This document shows positions 5,770-11,216 of a stretch of 11,216 nucleotides of DNA, piece by piece. A program made the position numbers and the translations under genes. The stretch comes from Candidatus Methanoperedens sp. (GTDB lineage: Archaea > Halobacteriota > Methanosarcinia > Methanosarcinales > Methanoperedenaceae). The stretch spans positions 1 through 11,216 of the forward strand of contig JAPZAN010000173.1 of the NCBI GenBank assembly GCA_027460605.1, given 5' to 3'. Position 1 is the stretch's first letter; each line of letters starts with the position of its first letter. The notes under the pieces are model-generated. The model saw only the letters and a program-made list of their open reading frames with translations. It had not been told where the DNA came from and made no database searches.

Positions 5770-7050
5770 ATGAAAAAAAATACAACAAAATCAAGGGAAA
5801 TTATAAAGCGCGATAATAAAGTTATGTCGCCGTCCCTCACGCGCCCGTACGAACTTGTGATTGACAGCGCCGAGGGTTCGACAATATTCGATGTTGACGG
5901 CAGGAGCTACATAGATTTTGCATCAAGCGTAGCCGTCATGAATATCGGGTATAATTGTCAAAAGGTAAAGCAGGCGGTGTGCGCCCAGATGGAAAAAATG
6001 GTGCACTGCGGATTCTCGGATTTTTATGCTGAGATTCCGGTAAGGCTGTCCGAGAAACTTTGCGAAATGACAGGATACGAGAAGGTATTCCTTTCAAATT
6101 CAGGGGCGGAAGCGGTTGAAGCTGCCATGAAACTTGCGTTCTGGTACACGAAAAGGAATTCGATGGTGGCTTTCTACCGTGCTTTCCACGGAAGGACACT
6201 TGGGGCGCTCTCGCTGACAGGTTCAAAAATAAAGCATAAGGAGCACTTCCCTACGTTCCGGGTCGTGCATTCACATTACGCGTACTGCTACCGCTGTCCT
6301 CTTAACCTTGAATACCCGGGATGCGGCATCTCATGCGCCGGGGAAATTGAGAGGACGATTTTCAAGCGGGAGCTCTCGCCAAAGGATACGGCCGCCATCG
6401 TTGTGGAACCCATCCAGGGCGAGGGGGGTTTCATCGTCCCTCCGCCTGAATTCCATAAGGAGATACGAAGGATATGCGATGAGAATGATGTTCTCCTCAT
6501 TGCTGATGAAATCCAGAGCGGGGGCTTCCGCACAGGCAAATTCATGGCGATGGAGAATTTTGACGTGAGGGCGGATATAGTGTGCATGTCAAAATCCATC
6601 GGCGGCGGCATACCTCTTGGAGCCACGCTTTCCAGCGGCGGGATAATGAGCTGGCCGCCGGGAACTCATGCAAACACCTTCGGCGGCAATCTGCTTGCGG
6701 CTGCCGGGGGGGTTGCCACGCTTGAATTCATGGAGAGCGGCAAACTCGGGGAAAAAGCGGTTGAAAAAGGAAACTATCTCCTCAAACGCTTGAATGAGCT
6801 TAAAGACAAATACCCGCTAATTGGTGATGTGCGCGGTATCGGTCTTATGATAGGTATCGAGCTTGTCGAAGAAAATAAAGCTCCTGCGGCGCAAAAGCGT
6901 GAAACCATTGTAAAAAGAGCGCTTGACGGTGGATTGATACTGCTTCCTGCAGGCGATTCTGTAATCAGGTTCGTGCCTCCTTTGATAATCAGGAAGAATG
7001 AGATTGATAAAGGTCTTGAGATATTTGAAGATGCGTTAAGGAATACCTGA
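5770..7050 (+). CDS. Class III PLP-dependent aminotransferase (4-aminobutyrate / omega-amino acid type)
   Basis: The 426-residue length is normal for the family. Seen in order: phosphate-binding SGAEA (111-115), FHGRTLG (139-145), EPIQGEGG (213-220), DEIQSG with the ring-binding D246, the PLP-lysine K275 in SKSIGGGIPLG, and ANTFGGN (301-307). All catalytic positions are intact. The enzyme should move the distal amino group of an omega-amino acid (GABA, ornithine, lysine or similar) to 2-oxoglutarate and yield the semialdehyde that the neighbouring dehydrogenase would oxidise. Some archaeal relatives in Thermococcales are amino acid racemases, so racemase activity cannot be excluded. A cluster C173-x2-C176-x8-C185-x3-C189 follows strand HYAYCYR, a feature I associate with archaeal members. 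The loop after DEIQSG reads GFRTGKFMA, where the usual order is FGRTGKMFA. Confidence 0.9.
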   Translation: MKKNTTKSREIIKRDNKVMSPSLTRPYELVIDSAEGSTIFDVDGRSYIDFASSVAVMNIGYNCQKVKQAVCAQMEKMVHCGFSDFYAEIPVRLSEKLCEMTGYEKVFLSNSGAEAVEAAMKLAFWYTKRNSMVAFYRAFHGRTLGALSLTGSKIKHKEHFPTFRVVHSHYAYCYRCPLNLEYPGCGISCAGEIERTIFKRELSPKDTAAIVVEPIQGEGGFIVPPPEFHKEIRRICDENDVLLIADEIQSGGFRTGKFMAMENFDVRADIVCMSKSIGGGIPLGATLSSGGIMSWPPGTHANTFGGNLLAAAGGVATLEFMESGKLGEKAVEKGNYLLKRLNELKDKYPLIGDVRGIGLMIGIELVEENKAPAAQKRETIVKRALDGGLILLPAGDSVIRFVPPLIIRKNEIDKGLEIFEDALRNT

Positions 7051-7065
7051 TTTACACCAGACGTA

Positions 7066-7098
7066 AACTATAAATACTATAGTTCGTATATATACGAA
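7066..7098 (+). promoter_or_regulatory. Strong TATA-like promoter with two overlapping palindromes
   Basis: CGTAAACTATAAATACT (7062-7078) fits an archaeal BRE/TATA box very well. AACTATA (7066-7072) and TATAGTT (7078-7084) form an inverted repeat with a 5-base spacer. Overlapping it is the perfect 16-bp palindrome TTCGTATATATACGAA (7083-7098), which is placed between the TATA box and the expected start site and could be an operator. The element lies in the gap between convergent genes, so it does not serve either flanking gene; it points at the stem-loop just downstream. Confidence 0.55.
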
Positions 7099-7166
7099 TG
7101 TTAGTGGGCAGAAATTTTTTTTAACATACCACCATAATCCCCTCTGCCCACTACCCTCCTAACATT
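7097..7166 (+). ncRNA. Candidate small structured RNA in a convergent gap
   Basis: The first bases expected from the promoter at 7066-7098 begin a long stem. AATGTTAG (7097-7104) pairs with CTAACATT (7159-7166), and TGGGCAGA (7105-7112) pairs with TCTGCCCA (7143-7150): 16 pairs without mismatch, with a one-sided 8-base bulge (CTACCCTC, 7151-7158) and a 30-base loop holding T8 (7115-7122). A competing fold is a continuous 11-bp stem TAGTGGGCAGA/TCTGCCCACTA. The only reading frame is ATG at 7098 with eight codons (MLVGRNFF), which looks like chance. A T6 run at 7180-7185 could end the transcript at about 88 nt. It does not match a known RNA class that I can name. Alternatives are a terminator/insulator between convergent genes or a remnant of a mobile inverted repeat. 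Confidence 0.45.
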
Positions 7167-7171
7167 GAATA

Positions 7172-8188
7172 CTACATGGTTTTTTCAAGAACGGCAATAC
7201 GCCTTGTCAGGCTTTTATGCACCCTCTGTATATGGGTTTCGGCAATTCTAAAACCCGCATCTTCAGCGAACCCTTCAATCGGGCGTTCGGAAATAAAGAC
7301 CGCGCGTTTTCCTCTTTTTAATACTCTGTGAATCTCTTTTAACGAGCCTGTAAGCAGGGCTTCCAGTGAAAAAGCTTTGATTGCAGCCGACCTGCCATAA
7401 GGAGGGTCGGTGACCACGGCGTCCATGCTCTCATCTCGAATTGCCAGGCGGCAAGCATCCTCGTACATCAGCGCATAATGGACATTGTAATGCAAGAGGT
7501 TCATTTTTGCGCCAAGCAGCAATTTTCGCTGCATATCACCCCCGATGACCTTAATCCCGATGAGGCCGGCTTCCACGAGAATCCCGCCTGTACCGCAGAA
7601 CGGGTCTAATAAATAATTCCCGGGCTTTGAAATATTCACAAGCGCCCGCGCCACACGCGGCATCAGGACGCCGGGATAAAAAAAGGGTTTGTAATGGGGT
7701 TTTCTCGCCTCAAATGTTCCCCTGTCAATCGAACCTGCAAGATACCCGAAGATGCTCTTATCCTCTGTGAGCAGCACCCTGAACTGCATTTGGGGATTTT
7801 TAAGGTCGGCGTGATAACCCCTGTCAAAGAAAATCCCGCCGAGCCGCCGCTCCATCTGTTCTGTGTTTATCGTGGAATATTCCCTGACGCGCTTGACCCG
7901 GATGCTGTATGTCCCTTCAAAACCCTGAAGGCTCCGGTTCACCATATCCGGGATACCCTTTTCATCAGGTCCGCCGATGCCCATTACTTTAATGATATGA
8001 TGGGTCATTGCAAGCCTTCCTGAAAGGATTCTTGCAATTTCATCGGCATTGTTTTTTAGGTCGATGATTAAACATCCATCAAGTGAGAGATGTATATGGA
8101 AATCAGCTTTTAATGCTTCAAGACAGGCAAGCACCTCTGATTTCGGAATGGTGTCGTGCTCGCCTGAAAGTTCAAATGCCAGTAACAT
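7172..8188 (-). CDS. trmG10: tRNA (guanine(10)-N2)-methyltransferase, THUMP-domain
   Basis: The enzyme uses S-adenosylmethionine to methylate (often dimethylate) N2 of G10 in tRNA, part of archaeal tRNA maturation in the cytoplasm. From the ATG used here the protein has 338 residues, normal for the family. It starts with the family-like MLLAFELSGEHDT, followed by a THUMP RNA-binding domain (roughly 45-150). The Rossmann-type methyltransferase domain has SAM motif DPFCGTGG (195-202) and the N2-guanine catalytic motif DPPYG (261-265). A TTG at 8197 would add three residues (MNI); the internal ATG at 8188 fits relatives better, and neither has a strong ribosome site. The gene begins 23 bases after the stop of truA, so both tRNA-modification genes are probably co-transcribed. 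Confidence 0.9.
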   Translation of the reverse strand: MLLAFELSGEHDTIPKSEVLACLEALKADFHIHLSLDGCLIIDLKNNADEIARILSGRLAMTHHIIKVMGIGGPDEKGIPDMVNRSLQGFEGTYSIRVKRVREYSTINTEQMERRLGGIFFDRGYHADLKNPQMQFRVLLTEDKSIFGYLAGSIDRGTFEARKPHYKPFFYPGVLMPRVARALVNISKPGNYLLDPFCGTGGILVEAGLIGIKVIGGDMQRKLLLGAKMNLLHYNVHYALMYEDACRLAIRDESMDAVVTDPPYGRSAAIKAFSLEALLTGSLKEIHRVLKRGKRAVFISERPIEGFAEDAGFRIAETHIQRVHKSLTRRIAVLEKTM

Positions 8189-8211
8189 AATATTCAAGCA
8201 TAATACTCAAA

Positions 8212-9021
8212 CTATACTGTGAAGCTTTCCTTTAATTCCCTTAGCATTTCTGCCATGACACCATGCCATAAAAATTGTTCCTCAAGTCTTTCTGATATTA
8301 TTTTTTTAGTGTATGTATCTTCTGTCCAGGCGACGTTTTCGTATTCCACGTTTTTCAAAATAAGACCGTATGCGGGAGCAGGTTCAAGCCCCTCTGTGAA
8401 TTCTGAGGGAAGAAGCATCTGTTCAAGCCATGAAATATCCCTTGCACCGCAGCCTACCATTTTCATTGCGGTTGCGATTTTCCTGACCATGTGCCAGAGA
8501 AAATAGTTCGCCCTGATATCCATGATTGTGAATTCCCGATAAGCCTGAATCTTTATTTTTTCGATTTTGCATGTATTTGTTCTTTCTTTATCAGGCGTGG
8601 CGAAATTTGAGAAATCATGCGTCCCTTTTAAAAGTTTTGAAGCGCTGCGGAGGGATGAGATGCTGTATTTTCCGCACATGATATACCTGTATTCCCGGTT
8701 CAGGGCATCACGGCGCGGGTCAAAGCCGGATGGAGCTTCCGCTCTTGCCCATGTCCATATCGTTGCAGGAAGCCTGCTGTTAATAGCCCTGGGTTGTGCC
8801 ACTTCGGGATTGTCTGTATCGAATGCTACCACCTGCCCAAGGGCATGAACGCCTTTATCAGTCCGCCCCGCTGCGATATAGTTGGCTTCACGGCGATCGT
8901 TGATAATATTTAATTCCAAAAGAGTCCTTAAGAGTTCGCCTTCTACTGTTTTTTGGTCTGGCTGCACCTGAAACCCGTGATAATCGGTGCCGATGTAGGC
9001 AACTTTGAGGGCGATTCGCAT
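8212..9021 (-). CDS. truA: tRNA pseudouridine synthase A (TruA)
   Basis: The 269-residue protein makes pseudouridine in the anticodon arm (positions 38-40) of tRNAs. The family motif AAGRTDKGVHA (50-60) is present with catalytic D55, as are the N-terminal KVAYIGTDYHGFQ strand (6-18), FDPRRDALNREYRY (about 100-113) and the C-terminal FLWHMVRKI motif. The length is typical of archaeal members. The ATG start is supported by a TATA box about 28 bases upstream, which implies a nearly leaderless transcript. It is the first gene of a two-gene unit with the G10 methyltransferase. Confidence 0.95.
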   Translation of the reverse strand: MRIALKVAYIGTDYHGFQVQPDQKTVEGELLRTLLELNIINDRREANYIAAGRTDKGVHALGQVVAFDTDNPEVAQPRAINSRLPATIWTWARAEAPSGFDPRRDALNREYRYIMCGKYSISSLRSASKLLKGTHDFSNFATPDKERTNTCKIEKIKIQAYREFTIMDIRANYFLWHMVRKIATAMKMVGCGARDISWLEQMLLPSEFTEGLEPAPAYGLILKNVEYENVAWTEDTYTKKIISERLEEQFLWHGVMAEMLRELKESFTV

Positions 9022-9044
9022 GGGGTTTAAATCGATGAGTGGAT

Positions 9045-9055
9045 AGATAAAAGAT
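9045..9055 (-). promoter_or_regulatory. Probable promoter of the truA unit
   Basis: On the minus strand the bases read CAATCTTTTATCTATCC around this position, with a TATA-like CTTTTATCT whose centre is about 28 bases before the truA ATG at 9021. The transcription start would fall almost on the start codon. Confidence 0.5.
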
Positions 9056-9078
9056 TGGGTAAAATTAAGGAAGGAACC

Positions 9079-9108
9079 GCAGATAAACGCAGATGAACGC
9101 AGATTTAT
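9079..9108. repeat. Tandem 10-base GCAGATNAAC repeat
   Basis: Three imperfect 10-base units follow one another: GCAGATAAAC, GCAGATGAAC, GCAGATTTAT. From memory, this CGCAGATGAACGCAGAT type of sequence occurs scattered between genes in many prokaryotic genomes. It lies between the truA promoter and the end of the upstream gene, with no other feature in 9056-9154. Confidence 0.6.
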
Positions 9109-9154
9109 TACAATTTTGGAGAAGCCAATTTAGCAATGTTATTTCTTTTAAGCT

Positions 9155-10006
9155 CTAAGGTAAAGTCGGCGCGGGCGGTAATGTTGGAGTAGTTTCGTTA
9201 GGTAAAGTTGGCAGTACATCCTTTATTTTTTCTTGTACTTCTTTTATAGATCTCATTACTTTTTCTTCTATTTGCTTCTTTGCCTCCTCGTTTTGCTTAA
9301 GCATGTCAACAGGAACTTCGGTTTCAATTTGAATGGGAATAGTGAAAGTGTAAATGTTTATAGAAAACAACTCAATCGGGAAATATATTAGCAAATCAGT
9401 GGTCATCGAAATGTTTGCTTTTCCCTCTCTAACCATTTCTGCCCCATGCCTTGCCGCTACTGTCTGAAGAACATCTCCAAGCTCTTCATATTTTATTACA
9501 ACATCTTTAATCAAAATGGTGGTGTTTTGCTTTGCCGGTAGCTCATAAGCTGGAATTGTGCCTTTAGTTAAATGTTTTCCCTCCATAGACACATCAAAAT
9601 CAATTTTTACTGTTTCTGTATCCTTTGCTGAGGGATTGCGAATTATAATAGGCACGTCAATTATCAATTTGTCTGCATCTGCATTGGTAATTTTAATGTC
9701 TGGAACCGATGTTTCGTATTGTGCCACTCTTACTTTTTTGTAATCAATACAGTTATTACCACAGCTTGCTAATTCAGCTAATGGAGAGTATTTTTGATAA
9801 ATTGTGTATCCAATTGCTCCTATCACAATTAAAAGAATTATCAATATAACCACGAGAATTTGTACTTTTGAGGCATATCTTTCAACATAGGCTCTTTTAT
9901 TTTTCCTGAGATCAGGTAAGATAACCAAAGAGTATGAGTTTGAGATGTTTTGTCTTTTAACATAGATTCTTTTTTTGCTCTGGGCATAATTTTTTCCAGC
10001 TTGCAC
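9155..10006 (-). CDS. Membrane-anchored LEA type 2 / WHy-like protein
   Basis: The protein has up to 283 residues: a basic N-terminus, one membrane segment (about 48-70), a beta-rich domain (about 95-230), a charged helix that may coil (235-264) and a proline-rich tail with PTLP three times. The domain pattern VPIIIRNPSAKD, VSMEGKHLTKGTIPAYELPA and a late beta strand IPIQIETEVPVD resembles the LEA14/WHy domain, an immunoglobulin-like fold found in desiccation-related and surface proteins. The likely place is the outer face of the membrane; the role is unknown. The start is unsure: GTG at 10006 lacks a ribosome site, and a TTG giving MVILPDLRKNKR (about residue 27) is possible. With the GTG the gene overlaps the upstream membrane-protein gene by 166 bases in another frame. 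A 45-base segment coding for its membrane helix is a near copy of one in that gene. Confidence 0.65.
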   Translation of the reverse strand: MQAGKNYAQSKKRIYVKRQNISNSYSLVILPDLRKNKRAYVERYASKVQILVVILIILLIVIGAIGYTIYQKYSPLAELASCGNNCIDYKKVRVAQYETSVPDIKITNADADKLIIDVPIIIRNPSAKDTETVKIDFDVSMEGKHLTKGTIPAYELPAKQNTTILIKDVVIKYEELGDVLQTVAARHGAEMVREGKANISMTTDLLIYFPIELFSINIYTFTIPIQIETEVPVDMLKQNEEAKKQIEEKVMRSIKEVQEKIKDVLPTLPNETTPTLPPAPTLP

Positions 10007-10386
10007 AAGACAAAGGTAATTGTCCAGATTAAAAATTTTATGATCAGGAAAGCAATCACTCCGATTAAAAATATTGCAAGCAGGTCTTGTGGTTCTTTAT
10101 AAATTGTGTATATAATTGCTCCTAATACAATTAGGAGTATTGCCAATACAAATCTTGCAATATCGTAATCTCGAGGCGCCTGGTCTTGAGATGTTCGTTC
10201 TTCGATTATTTTGGACGCACACTCTTTCGGCTTGTGAAATAGCAGGGCAACTGCAACGATTAAAAGTATTGCAAAGATTGCGCTCACCAGCTTCCAATTG
10301 GTTTGGTCTTGTGTGGACCAGTCGCCAGCCTGCGCTACCCCTATCGATAACAGAATTGCGATTCCGATTAAGATTAACGAACGCAT
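9841..10386 (-). CDS. Small multi-pass membrane protein, unknown function
   Basis: From the ATG at 10386 the protein has 181 residues. The start follows GAAGAGGAAA, a good ribosome site; a longer frame from TTG at 10449 has none. Residues 1-20 look like a signal peptide with an AQA|G cut site. Hydrophobic helices follow at about 33-50, 77-95 and 102-128, the last two close enough to form a hairpin or one long re-entrant segment. A loop KPKECASKIIEERTSQDQAPRDYD separates the helices. The tail (134-181) is polar, with KESMLKDKTSQ and KEPMLKDMPQ as an imperfect repeat, and overlaps the next gene in another frame. No family is recognised. The helix ILLIVLGAIIYTIYK matches ILLIVIGAIGYTIYQ in the neighbour, so the two genes share a recent duplication or recombination. 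Confidence 0.6.
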   Translation of the reverse strand: MRSLILIGIAILLSIGVAQAGDWSTQDQTNWKLVSAIFAILLIVAVALLFHKPKECASKIIEERTSQDQAPRDYDIARFVLAILLIVLGAIIYTIYKEPQDLLAIFLIGVIAFLIIKFLIWTITFVLCKLEKIMPRAKKESMLKDKTSQTHTLWLSYLISGKIKEPMLKDMPQKYKFSWLY

Positions 10387-10491
10387 TTTCCTCTTCAAAA
10401 CAGCCTGAAGTACAGAAATATAGTCATTTTTTAAGCCTCTAATATACAAGTGCCATCCACTTTTCTATAAAGTGCAAAATTATCTCATGCA

Positions 10492-10950
10492 TCAAAGGTC
10501 ATCTATGTATTTGGAAACCTCTGGTGTCAATACTATATCTATATTATCTTTCATAAGAGGGCATTCTTTTCGTATGATTTCTTTTACTCTTTTATACCAT
10601 TTTTTTGTTATTTTCAAAGGCTCTCGATGATTGGGTTTCGCAAGTTCTTTTAAATAACGATATACCATCCCGCAGAAAGCCATTTTTCCTTTTCCTGTGA
10701 TTCGCCATTCATTCCAAGTTTTACCATCAATATAATAAGTTTTAAGATTGTCACGAATGAAAGCTAAATCATTCCTCCAGTTCAATTCATATAATGTCGG
10801 TCTATATTGCAAATCGTGTTTATCAAGATTTAAATAACCTTTTTCATAAATATTATCGAGAACCTCTTTTTTTGTGCCATATCCACCTATATCTATAACA
10901 GAAAGTAAGATGGCAAGACTTTTTTCTTCTTCCAAAGTCCAATCGTTCAT
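10492..10950 (-). CDS. Winged-helix protein resembling the Mrr N-terminal domain
   Basis: The 152-residue soluble protein starts at an ATG eight bases after GGAGATG, a good ribosome site. The pattern of an N-terminal helix, GGYGTKKEVLDNI, then LNWRNDLAFIRDNLK and the wing-like WNEWRITGKGK (about 79-89) is that of the winged-helix Mrr_N domain, which in Mrr restriction proteins precedes the nuclease. The C-terminal part (100-152) is basic and helical with no PD-(D/E)xK nuclease motif that I can see, so this is a stand-alone DNA-binding domain or a regulator. It may be what is left of a restriction gene. It is AT-rich like its neighbours. A small frame upstream (11005-11136) may be in the same transcript. 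Confidence 0.65.
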   Translation of the reverse strand: MNDWTLEEEKSLAILLSVIDIGGYGTKKEVLDNIYEKGYLNLDKHDLQYRPTLYELNWRNDLAFIRDNLKTYYIDGKTWNEWRITGKGKMAFCGMVYRYLKELAKPNHREPLKITKKWYKRVKEIIRKECPLMKDNIDIVLTPEVSKYIDDL

Positions 10951-11004
10951 TTTACATCTCCAGCTTGTTCTTAGTGGGTAAAATTGTACTATACAATGCC
11001 ATGT

Positions 11005-11136
11005 TCAAGCGAATTTCCATAATGGATCTGGGACTAACCGATTGTTTATTTCCTTCCGCTTGGGCATAATCATCTTAAGAGGATTTCGATTAACTTGTAA
11101 TTTTCCCTGAATTTTGAGCATGTGATGAATATTCAT
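11005..11136 (-). CDS. Small basic ORF of 43 residues upstream of the winged-helix gene
   Basis: An ATG at 11136 opens MNIHHMLKIQGKLQVNRNPL and continues through KMIMPKRKEINNRLVPD to PLWKFA and a TGA. The peptide is basic and looks protein-like rather than low-complexity. A good TATA box lies about 40 bases upstream (11173-11184), placing the transcript start some 15-20 bases before the ATG, although the ribosome site is weak (TAGG). It is in the same frame as the winged-helix gene, separated by its one TGA and 18 codons. I recognise no family; it could be a real small gene, the truncated head of a larger one, or simply 5' leader. Confidence 0.35.
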   Translation of the reverse strand: MNIHHMLKIQGKLQVNRNPLKMIMPKRKEINNRLVPDPLWKFA

Positions 11137-11172
11137 GCTTAAGCTGCCTACTTTTTCATGTTTTTTCTGTAT

Positions 11173-11184
11173 TTTTATATATCT
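11173..11184 (-). promoter_or_regulatory. Probable promoter of the small ORF / winged-helix unit
   Basis: The minus strand reads AATAGATATATAAAAATAC here, a near-ideal archaeal TATA box. Transcription would begin near 11150. From 10951 to 11004 and from 11137 to 11216 I see nothing else apart from this box. Confidence 0.5.
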
Positions 11185-11216
11185 ATTGAATTTTGTTAGA
11201 TAGCTATCGCTAAGCA

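Noticed and set aside
7098..7124. Eight-codon leaderless ORF (MLVGRNFF)
   Set aside because: It is too short to judge, and its ATG lies within the palindrome and stem, which explain the sequence better. A leader peptide cannot be excluded but has no gene to regulate downstream on this strand.
9079..9108. Possible CRISPR array
   Set aside because: The units are 10 bases with no spacers, and there are no cas genes in the window.
10447..10449. TTG start for the multi-pass membrane protein
   Set aside because: The ATG at 10386 has a GAGGA ribosome site and opens a proper signal peptide; the longer form would add 21 residues before it and has no ribosome site.

Overview
The window looks like chromosome from a methanogen-related archaeon of the Methanosarcinales / Ca. 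Methanoperedens (ANME-2d) type. Reasons: a tRNA-Glu without an encoded CCA end, a DUF22 protein (an archaeal family), an archaeal-type tRNA G10 N2-methyltransferase beside truA, TATA/BRE-like boxes about 25-30 bases before several starts (near-leaderless genes), and poly-T tracts as likely terminators. The genus is inference; the archaeal assignment is firm.

Left part (1-973) is AT-rich accessory DNA on the minus strand. It holds the first 48 codons of a protein that leaves the window and carries the SPVDRIMFFQRTIGN signature of DUF4157-type proteins, which are linked to contractile injection systems. Next to it are a small gene that appears broken by two compensating frameshifts, and a 105-residue protein with a Cys/His cluster. 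tRNA-Glu(CTC) lies at 974-1048. Divergent from it is a tight pair, a DUF22 protein and a protein with two zinc ribbons, followed by T tracts.

Middle (2076-7050), plus strand: an AT-rich, apparently leaderless lipoprotein gene; a flavodoxin-fold gene overlapping by ATGA with a membrane-anchored alpha/beta hydrolase; then an aldehyde dehydrogenase and a class III PLP aminotransferase, a pair that would turn an omega-amino acid into a semialdehyde and then a carboxylate. The dehydrogenase reading frame is broken: about 34 bases are missing between its EPT and EEIFGP motifs.

The convergent gap 7051-7171 is the most striking non-coding stretch. A strong TATA-like promoter and two small palindromes sit just before a 16-bp stem with a one-sided bulge and a 30-nt loop, and no plausible gene follows. 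It is a candidate small structured RNA.

Right part, minus strand: truA and the tRNA G10 methyltransferase form a tRNA-modification pair. Upstream is a tandem 10-mer of the CGCAGAT type. Beyond it the DNA is AT-rich again, with a membrane-anchored LEA/WHy-like protein overlapping a multi-pass membrane protein with which it shares a 45-bp duplicated segment, then a stand-alone winged-helix protein resembling the Mrr N-terminal domain, preceded by a 43-codon ORF and a good promoter.

No rRNA, CRISPR array, transposase or integrase was seen.
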